A stretch of DNA of 64,000 nucleotides, from positions 166,908 through 230,907 of the forward strand of contig NW_003314300.1 in assembly GCF_000143415.4 (NCBI RefSeq), read 5' to 3'. Position numbers and translations under genes: made by a program. The notes under the pieces were generated by a model. The model did not search any database, was not told where the DNA came from, and worked only from the letters and a program-made list of their open reading frames with translations. This document shows positions 47,672-60,310 of the stretch, piece after piece. The DNA comes from Selaginella moellendorffii. Lineage: Eukaryota; Streptophyta; Lycopodiopsida; Selaginellales; Selaginellaceae. Numbering within the stretch: the first letter of the stretch is position 1; each line of letters begins with the position of its first letter.

Positions 47672-48020
47672 ATAAAGTGATTAAACCAATAGTACACATC
47701 ATCCTTAGAATTCCCACAGAAGAACTTCAGCTAGACGTGAGGATTGGCAATAAGAGTAAGAGGAATTGTACCATGCATCATAAATGCTGTTATCAATTGA
47801 GTCTGATTGTTCAACTATAATTGCATAGCATTGAGCAATTGCACCAATTATTTCTCTAGAGTGAAAAGAGGAGGAGGTTGTTACTCTACCATAAAGATGA
47901 ATAAAAAGATAAAAACAAAAGAGAAAAAATTGAAAAAGCTATAAAGAAAGTGAGATAAAGTTAAATTTAAACCAAAATCCCAAATCCAAGCACTCTTTAA
48001 AGAAAATCAAAGATGCCCTT

Positions 48021-48560
48021 CACTTCCACCAATATGAGTGTATACAATATAGAAATAGAATACAGAAATATATATATCAATTAGCCCATCATATCAAGTG
48101 ATATATTACCTGCTGGGCTTGCATGATTGAAACATATGGAGTAAGTTGTTTTGACGGGTCATTCTACTTCATAATTCGACCATTGGAACTACATACCAAT
48201 ACATTGTCATGAGTCAGACCACCCATCAGCTTTTTTGCAAGAAATGCTTTCACTGACACTAAGACAACATTGGCAATTGTCAAATTTCCAATTCATCTAA
48301 AAGTCAATTCATTGAATTGACTTCAGTCTAGAAAACTTATTATTGTATATAAGTTATGGTTTTTGGGCTAATTGATATATATATATCTGTATTCTATTTC
48401 TATATTGTATACACTCATATTGGTGGAAGTGAATTAGTCTGACTCACGACAATGTATTGGTATGTAGTTCCAATGGTCGAATTATGAAGTAAAATGACCC
48501 GTCAAAACAACTTACTCCATATGTTTCAATCATGCAAGCCCAGCAGGTAATATATATCAC
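48021..48560. repeat. inverted repeats in permuted order
   Basis: Block A (48021-48087) is the reverse complement of A' (48363-48430), and block B (48099-48220) is the reverse complement of B' (48436-48560). The order is A-B-A'-B', not A-B-B'-A' as a simple palindrome would give. The spacer is about 140 bp. The sequences are non-coding and AT-rich. Confidence 0.8.
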
Positions 48561-50685
48561 TTTAAATAAAATTAATTTTTCATGAGGTAAGTGTCAATTC
48601 TTCAATTTGTCATTTGATCCTTTCTCTTTACCTTCTACTCTTCCCAACTTTTTCTTATTTTTTGGCTTGAGCCATTTTTTCATATTTTTAATATATATAT
48701 TTTTATCCGTAGTGTTTCCATCTTCTAGCACATCAATCATTTATGATTTTTATGACTCAATTCCTAATTCAATATTGAGTTGAGTGTTTTATGTCATCAT
48801 ATTAATTTAGATGTTAATTATGTATATTAAGTTGAAAATATTATTTTATTTTGTTAGCAAGGTCTTTGATTAGTTCTAATGTTGACTATTCCCTTATTTC
48901 AAAAGTTGAGTCACTTTGACCAAAATTTTAATTTAATTGTATATCCCCACTTGTGAGTGCCATTGAAAACTTTTGCTTTATTATTGTTATTGAAGAGTTT
49001 ATATATTCCCTTGAGAATATGGATATTTCTATTGATTTTTTTGTCTCAAATGTTGAGTTATATATTAAGGAGGTTGAGTGGTGTAAATCTTTTATTTATA
49101 TTGTCATAGCTGAAGTATTTTATAATAAGAAATCCTTTATTTTCCAAGTAGTTCTTTCTTAAATTTTCTCACTTTTTTCTTTACCTCAATGCTTCAAAAC
49201 AAATTTTTTAAAGAAGGGGGTAGAAGGGACAACAATAAAGTGAAGATGAGCAAATACAATAGTAAAGCAAAAATAAATAACATACATTGTGAAGTGTGAA
49301 TGAAATTAATTCTTTAGAATTTTTTTTCCTTTGAAAAGGGGATATAGAAGATAAATAGAGTGAGTTCGACCTCCCATATATAGTGTTAAACAAAGATAAA
49401 GATTGTGAATTTAAATTAATATAAGTGTTAGATGTTAACCAAAGCAAAGATGCAAAGGTAAATTTTATTTCTTACCGTGAGTTTAAATTAATGATGGTTT
49501 TGGAGGATTATCAATAAATAAACTTAATGGCAAGATGTATTGTTTGTTGTAATGGCATTTCATAGACTATAGTGATTCTCAAAGTCCCTTACTTTAGTTC
49601 AAAGTTATAGCTCTAAGGTTGGTTTGAGCATTTGGTAGTTATATATAGAGTTGTAAGTATTTTATTAAAATTCCATAATCGACTAATGCTTATGCTATGA
49701 CTTTAGGTTTTTTGTTAGTTATAGTTGTTAACAATTACATTAGTGAAAGCTTTAAGTTTTTATGGCAATTTATAATTGTTTAACAAAAGCTCTAAATGTT
49801 CCACCTGACTTATCATCATCACGTTCTCATCTTCCAAAGAGGAGGATGGTATAAAGTTATGAATATATATATATATATTACTCTACCTAAGCATATAGTA
49901 TATAAATCTTCCATTCAAGACTTAATTTAGTCCATTCATACTTGTGGAGTAAAACCATTTAACATTCCTATTCCAATATGTTGAGCACTCATATAACTAA
50001 ATTAATATAAATGTTATATTCATTAAGTCTAATATGTGATAAAGAGAAATACTCAATAAGTAAAATTTTTTAATTTAATATCTAGTAATATGGCTGTAAC
50101 AAGTGTAACAAGTAAATAAAATTAGTTAGTTTATTGCTAGACAAACATTTAATTTAGTTAATATAATTAATCATTCTAAATATTCCATTGTTAATAAATG
50201 ATGGATTTGTTGATAATCTCAACAGAAACTACCCAATAATACCCCTAAAATTATTTATATTTCTTGATTATACATTTAGGATCATCACACATTGATAACT
50301 CACCTTAAAAATATGGGAAATTCAAGAAAAATTCTAAACTTTATAAGCATATGCATTCACTATATATTTATAACTCAGGTTTTAGTAGAGATTCTCAATA
50401 AATAAAAGCAACAACTAATTTAACACCAATTTTTAAAACCCCATACATTAGAATGCTTTAATGTGTGATAAAACATTCTATAAAAGTAGTGTAAAGTGGC
50501 TAGAATGACTAACTCCTTAAAACTAAGTCAAAATCTTTTTAGAATTTTGAAGGGTAATTTATATTTTATCTTTAAGCGATGTGATTAATAGCTTTACAAT
50601 GGTATAATCCCTAAAAAGAAAAGAAAGAAAAAGAACCTTGAAACTAAATTCAATAGAGAGTGAGGTAGAGGAGGATGAGTATATT
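48561..50685. other. AT-rich, gene-poor sequence
   Basis: Strongly AT-rich sequence with short chance ORFs only; none has a recognisable domain. There is an (AT)n run near 49860-49880. Confidence 0.5.
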
Positions 50686-51692
50686 ATAAGCAACTAAAGA
50701 AAACGACTTGAAAAACGATCCATGGGGTTCAAATATAGAGGGAAAGGGTTCATGAACAAAAATGCACCCCCTTTTCCAATCAATTAAGAGTCTTGGGATA
50801 ATTAGGGTTAAGTGTCCTTGGGTTTAAATAGTACTGGGCTTGGTGACATTCAAGAGCTTACACATACAAAACAATACATACACACAAGAAACTATCATCA
50901 AGATAACAAAGACTCATCATGCTTGCTTATTATGTATTGTTATGGGGGGCTACTACATTTTTGGTGGATTGCCTAAGAATGAAGATTGAGCATAAAGATT
51001 GTAAGGGAAGAGTATAAATATTGCATAAGCTGCACTACCTTCACTAAATCACAGTTGGATAGTAAGATATAGAAATAATTAAAATCTAAAAAAAGACAAA
51101 AGTGATATTAAGATCCTAAATCTTTGAGAACATTACTATAAATAAAAGAAAGTATAGAAGTGCATTAGGACGTACCTTATTTGTCATGGGATGATATTGA
51201 GTGGCTAAGATGAAAAACTCTTCAAACTAAGTCAAGAAAGAAATTATTTTAGAATCTTAAGTCTCTTGAGATATTTTAAATCAATCAAGCACTCATATTG
51301 CTTTTGGAGGGGGGAGAGAGAGAGAGAGAGGGAGAGGGAGAGAGAGAGCTTTATGATAAGCAAAGTACACCCTTCTACAAAAGGTAGTGACTTAAACCCT
51401 CTATGTGCCACATGTCCATAGGACAGTGATGTGGAACTTGAGGTTCAGAGCCTTGGGCCACTAAATGAAAGAATGATGCCAAACTCCCAAGCATAGAGGT
51501 ATAAGCTCCTGAGTTTGGACTTCCTGAGAGGTCACCCAGCCTAGTACTATTCAAACCCAAAGACACTTAACCCTAAATATCCCAAGACCCTTAATCGATT
51601 AGAAAAGAGGGTGCACTTTTATTCATAGGCCCTTTCCCTTTATATTTGAACCCCATGGACCATCTCTCGAGTCATTCTTTTTGGTTGCTTAC
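50686..51692. repeat. inverted repeat pair, about 165 bp arms
   Basis: Arm 1 (about 50686-50865) and arm 2 (about 51505-51692) are imperfect reverse complements. Shared text includes CCATGGGGTTCAAATATA, GTCTTGGGATA and TTAGGGTTAAGTGTC. The spacer is about 640 bp. This could be a fold-back element or a pair of related elements in opposite orientation. No transposase was seen. Confidence 0.7.
51309..51348. repeat. (GA)n microsatellite
   Basis: About 40 bp of GA repeats with G interruptions lie in the spacer of the 50.7/51.6-kb inverted repeat. Confidence 0.95.
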
Positions 51693-52489
51693 AATCTACC
51701 ACACTTCCCTGCAAGTTCATGCCCTTGTGAACGGAAGTTGAGAGCTGTAGCTCTCTTGAAAGCCCCGCTCTCTTAACATCCTACCCCTCAGGTCGAGCCC
51801 AGCAGGAGCAAACTAGACCAGCCAGATGTCAATCAATATGTGGTGTGATTCCCCTAGCCAGCCAATAGATGAAAAACTGTCCTAGAGCAACTAACATCCC
51901 AATGCTACAACTAATACGCAAAATGAAGCCAAATGGAGTCTAGCACTATTTTAATATACCAGTGGCCTAATGCGAGGACATGGGTACTCCACCAACTAAC
52001 ATGGTGTGAAGTTTGGGCTTAAACCCAAGCCAGACGCAGAACAAAGACAGGCACACAAGCAGGAGTTAAACTATACCTCAGGTTTGTTGGCCATACCCGA
52101 CCTACCCACTATCCCTACTATACATTTGGAACCACCCACAGCGCCCCGCCCCCCCCTGGCTAAGTATGCTTAGTTAATAACACGTAGGAATTTCGTCCTT
52201 ATGCTCGTCCGGTCTAAGTACATTCGATAACTCCACTAGCACAAGAAAAATTGATAAAAAGTCTAGCAATACTGACCTCCTACTGTTGTAGTAGTAAGGA
52301 AAGAGTGTCTGCAAGGATTAGCCGACAGGTAACTTTCAATACTTGAAGTCACATTCGCAATAGTTATTATTAGAACCCATAATAGCTAAATTGATTTTTT
52401 TTTTTTTAAATTATAGGGGTAGATTTAGGGGAGTAGAGTACAATGTATAACTAAAAAATGATTCATGGATATTGGTAATACAACAATAA
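51693..52489. other. non-coding repeat-like sequence
   Basis: It is less AT-rich than its surroundings, with a C-rich run near 52145-52157 and a poly(T) run near 52397. No ORF of interest was found. It may be the 5' part of the copia element that follows, but no terminal repeat was identified. Confidence 0.35.
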
Positions 52490-53640
52490 TTATATGGGTA
52501 CACAATCTCAAGTATCACGAGTCATGTGAAATCAATTGGTATAAAATGAGGTTAGTAGCTTTAGGCTACACACAATGAGCTAAGATCAATTACAATAAAA
52601 AAATTTCACCTGTAGTTAAAATGATTTCTACATGATTAATTCTTGACATAGCTAACCATCTAGATCTTGAGGTTGAATAAATAGATGTTAAAAACACATT
52701 TTTAAATGGTAAATTGGAATACCTAGTATACATGCATCAACCTTCTGAGTTTGAAGTATGTGGAAAAGAACACTTTATTTATTTGTAAGCTTTAGTGGTC
52801 TAATTATACAATCCCCAAAAATATTACAACACCTTAAACAAGTTTTTTTTAATACTTGGTCTATGCAAAAGTAGATTGGAATCTCTACTATTGTATTTGA
52901 GAGTCAATAATGTATGTGTCTACATCAATTATCTCATCAAGGCTAAAAATACATTGAATTTATGATGGCTAAAGAAGCAACTTCAAGATGATAGATCTAG
53001 GTAAAATTTTATTTTATCTTGGCTTATGAGTTTCTTATAATAGGGAACACTACATCTTGAGAATTCATCAACAAAAGTATATATGCAATCTCATATAGAA
53101 TATGACAAAAAAAATTTACTACACACATTGCCCCAACTCTAGCAGTAAAGTTCCACAAACTTTTCAAAGATGATAATCCACATTCTGGGAGGTAGAAAAA
53201 GGAGATGATGTAATTACTATATCAGAACATGGTTAGTGCTTTGTTGTACCTTGCAATAGTGAGTCAAAGCAGCAGTTGTTTCTTGTGTATGCAACTTCAT
53301 GTAGAACCTAGGGAAGAGACATTAGTATTTGTGTTCATTGATGTTTGCATTTCAAATCTAATATTTCTTAGTAGTCAATGAATCTATAGTGCCTCCTTTA
53401 CTGCTTTACTTACATTGTATTACATCATTGATAATGTCACTATTCATTATTTCTAACTCCGCATAACAACATTAGAGTTTAAACATATACTTAGTTGTTA
53501 ATCTGCAGTCATCAAGGTCTCCAGCAAGATTAGTGTCAACCTATGGAACTAGTGTTCCTACTCCGATTTCTCACTTTATTTGGGAACATGTGGAGCGAGA
53601 GGAGATCAAACTCAAGTACCACTCAACAATTTAAATAATT
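52490..53640 (+). mobile_element. decayed Ty1/copia pol (RT and RNase H)
   Basis: Plus-strand text with many stops reads, in changing frames, AxxLDLEVE, DVKTxFLNGKLE and VYMHQPSEF (copia RT palm and fingers). It continues with YNTLNKFF, LGLCKS, VCVYINYLI (the derived YVDD-like box) and HYILRIHQQKY. Near 53560-53620 is ISHFIWEHVEREEIKLKYH, the C-terminal RNase H block of copia elements. No LTR, gag or integrase was found. The element is long dead. Confidence 0.75.
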
Positions 53641-53779
53641 GCATACGTTATCTTCCTAGAGAGAGCTGAGATCTAAAGACGTTTTACAAACTGAAAAGAT
53701 TGTCAGATAGAGTGGGACTGTTAGAGTAGCAGGAATCAATGTGACAAGAAGATAGGGATCTTAGAGAGATTTAAGGAGA

Positions 53780-54480
53780 TGAACACATATATAAACCTGT
53801 ACTTCTAAAGCATTCATATTGTAGTATTTTTCCCTTCATCCTGTCCATCAGAGTGACTTTCAGAGATCCACACTTCATGTAAAAGTCGAATATCGTGCTT
53901 GCAAGAAACCTGTTAGACTTGAGTCCCCTCATGGAAAGCTCTGAATGGAAAGCCATTCCTCTCTAAGAGACACCACTGTCACCATTTTTCCAGCCAACTC
54001 CCTGCCGTCTTCTCCCGCTGCCAAGCCTGCACAGGCACCAAGAACAACCACAAAAGTTCTCGTGTTGGAAGCCTTGATCCAGTATGATGGAGAAAAGTTC
54101 CAGTGCCAAACCCTTTTCTCCACTCCAAGCATAAGCCTTGATGATCACATTCCAGGACACCACGGTTCACTGCTTCATGCAGTCGAAAACTCACCGAGCT
54201 TGCTCTCACATCTGGCGTACATGTCGATGGACGTGTGAGCCAGGAAAACATTCCCATCTCGTCTGCATTTGGCGAGCACCTGTTCAAGTTCCTCCTTACT
54301 GCCGCAAGACTTTAGTGTTGCGAGGAGTGCTCGTTCGTGTCGCACTATCTTTCTCTTCAAGTTGTCGTGGGAGTTGAATGCCTGTTGATCATCTAAGCTA
54401 CAATTTTCCCCGGACTGCACATTTATATTCCCGCATCTGTGACGCTCAATGATACATCTAGCAAAGAACAAGGAAACATG
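53780..54480 (-). pseudogene. decayed PPR gene fragment
   Basis: Minus-strand pieces in three frames read ALLATLKSCGSKEELEQVLA, HTSIDMYARCES, VSWNVIIKAYAWSGEKGLAL and RFLASTIFDFYMKCGSL. These are P/L/S-type PPR motifs with frameshifts and stops. It lies just outside the right duplication arm and has no counterpart next to the left arm. The sequence from 54481 to about 54880 holds nothing recognisable. Confidence 0.7.
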
Positions 54481-54910
54481 ACTTAGAGAGCTTTGTCGAA
54501 TTTAAAAGCCACGTACCTCTCAAGGAAATTCCATCGCCTGCCGCAGCTACCATGTAGTTCCTTCCATCGCTCCAGAATGCTACTGCTTATACGAACAGCA
54601 GGATTTTCCTTTAAATACCTCGAAGAAAAACCATTCTGGACGAGACTACACACCTTGCTGATGGAAATCTTACTGTTCCCCAAAGCAATTGTAGCGATTT
54701 TTCTGGATTTTCACGGCAGTTGCAAAGAAGAGCCAGGAGTCGCGAGCAGGCCAAATCGTGAAAGAACCCTATTAGAATAATGCCTACATTTTTCAAATCA
54801 CTCGCGACCATCGCCCTTTTCTCTAAAGGTAAAGGTAAGCCGCGCTCGCAATCGATTCGTTTTACTTAATGTAGTGGTCTTTGCTTTACAAGTAACATTG
54901 GCAGGAATCG

Positions 54911-55245
54911 AACCCGAAACGTATGCTTAGGGAAACCGAGGTCCTAACTGACTGGTCTAAGTTGTTTTAGTGAGCTAGCGAACCAGAACTAAAAGTCCTT
55001 GTTGATTGGACCCTTCGGCATCGAACCCGGGTCTTCTACAACGGTTTACCTCTACACTTACCTGATAGCCATCATCTCAGCAACCGGGCTCCAATAATAA
55101 AATAACAATACCATCTACTTGAACCATATGGCATCCATGGCACTTTGTTAGATCGCGGATCCACATTCTCGCTGCTCGAGGCCAGCGTTTCGTCCTTGGC
55201 AGAAGCCCTTTCCCGATTTCAGAGGTAAGAGGAGGGGATCTAGAT
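54911..55245 (-). repeat. 370-bp repeat with two B-box motifs, copy R2
   Basis: This is the inverted counterpart of L2 (22012-22385). It ends with AATCGAACCCGAAACG at about 54910-54925 and carries GCATCGAACCCGGGTC near 55018. A deletion of about 35 bp relative to L2 removes part of the AGCAAGATTTT segment. Confidence 0.6.
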
Positions 55246-55861
55246 GGATTGGGGCGACGCTCCTCTTCCAAAATACTTGACGACCTCCGCGCGGTCGGAT
55301 CCAAGGACGATAGTGGCGCTCTGGATGTGGGGAGTTCACTCAGTGGTGGATTAAAAGATGGAGAACCGGCCCAAGGAAGGAAAATTGACAGGAGAGTTTT
55401 GTTCTAGATTTTCTCACTCACTCGCTCACTCGCTGTTTCTATGAAAGATGCAGGGAGGAGAACAACTGGTAGCTCATTCCCGTCGCTATGGTCGTCTGTA
55501 AATGTACCCAGGCAAGGATCGTAGATTGGCAGATCCAGGACCGGACTGTCTATACCGAAGAACCGGCCAAGTTTTGGGAGGCCTGATCAAATCTCACAAG
55601 ATCTCTCTCTCAGCATCCAGCGAGTTTGCATAGAGCAAGCACAGTTTTGCATTATCCTCCTATTGTTCTTACGCTTTTTTTTCCTGTAAAGAATGAAAAC
55701 GAACAGAAAAATGGTCATGAGTTATATAAAATTCTCTCAACTATGCTTCGAAAATTTTCCACAGCGCCGCTGATTAGCCCACATCTGCCCAGATTTGTTT
55801 TTAATTGCCAGGATTTGTTCTTCGTCTCTAAACCTCAAGAACCCTAAAATCAGATGATTGC

Positions 55862-57430
55862 ATGGATTCAATCCAGCTGGACGGCGACGGCCGCGAGCGC
55901 GATCTCCTCTCCAGTAAGAGCATCGGCTTGATCAACGCAGTCATTCATGGACGCGAAACGGGGCAGGCACGCCGCATTTTCGATTCCATGGATCGGCGCA
56001 CCGCGGCGTCGTGGAACTGCGTCATCGGCGGCTACGCGCGGTGCGGCCATCGCGCTCCAGTTCTTTCCGCGGCTGCATGCCGAGGGGTTGGATCCAAACT
56101 TCCGGATCTTCGTCACGGCTCACCAGGCGTGTTCTTCACAGGCCGCTAGAGAAAAGGGGGTGAGAGATTTACAGGGGAGGACCATCAAGCTCAGGAGCCT
56201 CAAGAGAGGCTTGGCTCTTCATTCCCAGCTCCAGAGTGGTGGATTCTTGGTAGACAGGTTCGTGGCCGGCGCCCTGGTGGATTTCTATGGAAAGTGTGGC
56301 AGCGTGCTCTAGAGATTTTCCTGGCTGCCAAGTTGGGAACAAAGGACGTGGTTTTGTGGAGTGCCATGATCAGCGCTTGCTCGCAAGGAGGGGAAGACGA
56401 GCTAGCCTTGGAGCTCTTTGAGCTTATGCTTTTGGAAGATGGAGTGGAGGCGAATGCTCGGACTCTGGCGGCCGTGCTTGACGCTTGCACGAATCTGGGA
56501 TGGCTGGACAGGGGCGGAGAGATTTACTCGAAGTTTGCAAGAACAGGGATGGGGATTTCGTCCAGCGTTTTTGTCTCCAACATGTATGCAAAGTGGGGCA
56601 GATTGCTGGATTGCTGGAGCGTTTTCGATGGGATGATAGAGCGGGATTTGGTCTCATGGAATGTTATGATCATGGGATATGCAAAAGGTGGCGAGGCCGA
56701 GCGAGCTCTCGAGTTATTCACGGCCATGCAAGCGTTAGACGTGGTCGTCAGCTCGAGGACTTTGGCGGCCTTTCTCCAGGTGTGCTTGGATATGGCCGAG
56801 AAGGAAGAGGCTCGGAAGACTCTTGAAAGTGGCGTCGCTGGAGAAGGTATTGGCTTTTCATTCCCGGTTTCTTGACAGGTTGGAAGACTCCAAGGAGTGA
56901 AACCGGACTCAGCAGGCTTTTGCATCGGCACTTAAGGCCTGTGGGGGTCTTGGAGCACTACAGGCTGGACAGACAATCCATCGTCTGATCGAAGAAGCTG
57001 GGGCCGAGAACTCTCCGGTGGTGGCAAACTCGCTCATAAGTTTCTACAGCAAGTGTGGTGACATCGTGGAATCTCCCCGAGTGTTCGATGGGTTGGACGT
57101 GTCTTGGAGTGCACTGATCGCAGGATACAGCCGTCAAGACGCGGTGTTTGGTCGACAAGGGGATGGAATACTTTCACGCTATGTGCTTGGACTATGGACT
57201 TAATCCGAGTGTGGAGCATGTAATCTCCATGGCTGATCTACTTGGACGTGCTAATCGGCTGTAGGATGCGCTTGCGGTGGTGGAAAGCCTGCCTGTGGAA
57301 GAGGTGTGCTCCAGGATATGGATGGCTTTGCTTGGGGCTTGTTCAATGTGGTGATTGGAAAGGTAGCCTTTGGTGCTCTATCAAAGGTTGACGATCAAGG
57401 TGATCAGGCTCAAACAATGAAAACTATGAC
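55862..57430 (+). pseudogene. PPR pseudogene, right copy
   Basis: PPR motifs read RRIFDSMDRRTAASWNCVIG, VAGALVDFYGKCGSV, KDVVLWSAMISACSQGGEDE, RDLVSWNVMIMGYAKGG, RTLAAFLQVCLDMAEKEEAR and NSLISFYSKCGDIVESPRVF. Compared with the left copy it has an 8-nt loss near 56050 and a 7-nt loss near 56307 (after CGSV), which give frameshifts. It keeps the Cys codon that is a stop in the left copy. The end (about 57200-57430) keeps GYGWLCLGLV in frames broken relative to the rest. Confidence 0.8.
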
Positions 57431-57532
57431 AACCTTGAAGTGATTGGTACGCAATTAAATTTCTATGACTTTGGATTTATCTAACTCTTGTTGTTTTCTT
57501 TGCAGCTGGATCTTTGTGATGTCACTTCAAGA

Positions 57533-58725
57533 CATGAAGTGTGAAAAGAGTTGGATCTTATGCTTAATTCCTGAAGCATGGGCTTGCTTCAAATAGCCAA
57601 GAGCCTCCTGTGAGACGAGCTCTCCAGGAAAGAGCACAGAAATACCGGGTGGATACGGGCACACGAGCTCAGCAGTCGCTAGACCCACTGCTTCATCAGC
57701 TTTATAGCAGTAAGTTTCTGCAAAGAATGCATCTCTTGGACTAACTAGTGCTTTCCATCCGTTTTTGTTACAATCAGACACTCAGGGTCTGGAATAAGAA
57801 CCTATTGTCAATCTGGAAGAACTCGAAAGCTCTTGAAAGCCTTTGATAAGTTTCTCAATGTCGCTGCTGCTAGTGCCGGCTCCCATAGCAAAAGTTATGG
57901 AGTTCAGAAGAGGAAGCTCGGACACCACCTTGCATTTATCGCACAGAAAGCCATCAGCAAGGTTCCTGTGACTCCGAGCTCCCACAAACCAATGGTGATC
58001 CTAAGCTCATCAAAAATGGTATCAGCTTTGGCTGCCGAGCTCACATTTTCTCTATCAAGGACTCAAACTTGTGGATTTCTTTCAGGCGTCATCGAGCTGT
58101 GGAAGCCAGCTCCAGAGCTGTATCAAACGCTGGATGGTCATCGCTTGCTGCACAACTCATCTGGTCCCTTGCAGCATCAAGAGAGGCCAAGAGAAGGTAA
58201 CTCGGACTGGAGCTTTGCAAGGTTCGAAGGCACTTGCTAATTGCTTTACAATCTTGCAGCCGCTCATAACAAGGAAGAGCATAGTGAGGCATTGCTCCAG
58301 CAAGAACCATGGCTGAGAATGTGGGCGTTCCTGGGGAGGATTGAAACGTCTCCGCGCTTGCAGCAGCTCATCACCGCCGCTTGAATTCCACACGTAGAGC
58401 CGTTTACCAAGAACCACGAATACCCGGCTCCGAAAAGCTCCGCAGTCATTTGCTGCGCTTTGGCTATGGCTTCTTGTGGCCAGGCCTGGCAGCTCCGGGA
58501 AGAGTTGAGCTCCGAGAAGCTTGGAAATCGAAGCCTGAGAAGTGAAACGCAGTGACACGCTTCTCTTGAGAGCTTCAAGCAATGAGGGGAGCAGTAACGG
58601 AGGATGATTGTTGAGCACCGTCGTCGGCATAGCCATCCACGCCATGAATCGCTCAAGCACGAATACTTGATACACGATGTTGTTTCAGGAATGCGAGACC
58701 CACAAATTTTCATCCAGCGACACAA
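57533..58725 (-). pseudogene. Orn/Lys/Arg decarboxylase-like pseudogene, right copy
   Basis: The right copy keeps more of the N-terminal large domain than the left one: AELFGAGYSWFLVNGSTCGI followed by QAAVMSCCKRGDVSILPRNAH, the cofactor-phosphate region of group III decarboxylases. It also keeps SPSYLLLASLDAARDQM and the C-terminal GWKALVSPRDAFFAE and LVCPYPPGISVLFPGE. The segment holding the PLP-binding Asp and Lys is missing at the same place as in the left copy (between CKIVKQLAS and CLRTLQSSS). Frameshifts and stops are present. Functional members decarboxylate basic amino acids; this one cannot. Confidence 0.82.
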
Positions 58726-58765
58726 AAGTCATGTGATAGAATAACTCAAGCTGAAACTTAGTCTT

Positions 58766-59120
58766 TTGTAATATCGATCAGAATCGAACCCGAAACGTAT
58801 GCCTTGAGAAACCGAGGTCCTAACTGACTGGTCTAAGTTGTTTTAGTGAGCTAGCGAACCAGAACAAGGGCTACTTAAAGAGCAAGATTTTTCCCTAAAA
58901 GTCCTTGTTGATTGGACCCTTCGGCATCGAACCCGGGTCTTGTACAACGGTTTACCTCTACACTTACCTGATAGCCATCATCTCAGCAACCGGGCTCCGA
59001 TAATAAAATAACAATACCATTGACTTGAACCATTAGTAAATTTTGAATTTGCATTCTCGCTGCTCGAGCGCCCTAGCAAGAAGCCCTTCCCGGATTTGGG
59101 AGTTAGGAGGACGGGATCTC
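58766..59120 (-). repeat. 370-bp repeat with two B-box motifs, copy R1
   Basis: This is the inverted counterpart of L1 (18414-18770). Its end AATATCGATCAGAATCGAAC matches L1's …GATTCTGATCGATATT and not L2, which supports one-to-one pairing of the copies. Neighbouring sequence to about 59700 is the non-coding counterpart of 17.9-18.4 kb. Confidence 0.6.
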
Positions 59121-59689
59121 GTGCTCGATTGCGGCTCAATCACTTTGCCTCTGTTCGAAGCCCCGGCCTCAACCTGGTGGGATATTATTCAAGCGAGTGT
59201 GGAAATGTTGAGTGGCTCGCAAGTTCACTCTGGTGGTTGATCGTGAGATCCACACAACCCATTTTTTCTCTTCCACAGAGCAAGGTCTGTTGAAACTTAA
59301 TCACCCTTCTTTCTTGCTCTTTTGCTGGCCCAGAAAGAAGTAGTAATAACGCATGGATTGTGATCCACAGATGTTCCGAAACCTGGGCTGCTGTTAGCCG
59401 CAACTCAACCGTCTTCAAGATCGAATAGCTCCGAAACATTCGACTAGTGGACACAATTTACACATACTCCCGTTGCCCGGATCGTTTTTCAGTTTGACCA
59501 TGATGGCCACATTTCATGGTACTATTTGGCCATTACGAATTAAAAGGATTGATATCGATTCTCGACCTATGATCTTGGTTTCTTTCCCTGGGTACTGATT
59601 GAAAGAAATGGCATAGCACTTGGGCGGTAAAACTAAACCATTTTGCAAAATAAATATTAGATACAATAAGGCATATACTTAACTAGTAG

Positions 59690-60310
59690 CGGGCCTGAGC
59701 TTACCCTGGCGTGCGTGGGGAAACTCAAATCTGAATAGAGGCAATAGACCATCGACACCGAATTCAGGAAGGCCACCGGCATCAGCCACCACCTCTGCTC
59801 TGACTAGAGCTCCCTCGATGAGAAACATGCGTCTGTCGGTACACTACGGACTCGGTCTGCAGACTCGTTTCCGAAAAAGCTTACTATCGCCAAGAATCAA
59901 AACATGAAAGTTAGAAAACACAGACAATCTGATTGAAAAACTACATGGCAGATGATGAAGTTCGTGAAGCGGCTCAATATCGTAATTGTCGAAGTGAATA
60001 GTCACTGGCAACCCTTCTAGCATTTTCTTGCAGCGGACAGATGTTTAGCTGACCAGCAAATAGGGCCTTTTCAGCTTGGCAGATTGTGTTCTTGAGGAAG
60101 GAGGCCTTGCCTCTTCGGGATCACGATGATACATCCTGCCAATCTGCAAAAATCAAGACCTGTATAGTAAATCTGAATAGCAAAAGAAAGGGCAATATTA
60201 CGAGTGACATGTTCAGCTGCCTTCCCATCTCCATCCCAAACTCTCTGAAGGAATAACAGATTCTGGAGCTTGAAATAATGCCTCTGGGAGCATGGACTCA
60301 TACCCTTTTG
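59690..60310 (-). pseudogene. unidentified exon relics, right copy
   Basis: Mirror copy of 17300-17910. On the minus strand it reads NIALSFAIQIYY and LAGCIIVIPKRQGLLPQE in one frame and LPEFGVDGLLP-like text in another. Stops separate the pieces. The parent gene is not recognised. Confidence 0.45.

Noticed and set aside
48953-49162. 69-codon plus-strand ORF as a gene
   Set aside because: It is AT-rich, with no recognisable motif and no flanking gene signals; a chance frame in low-GC sequence.
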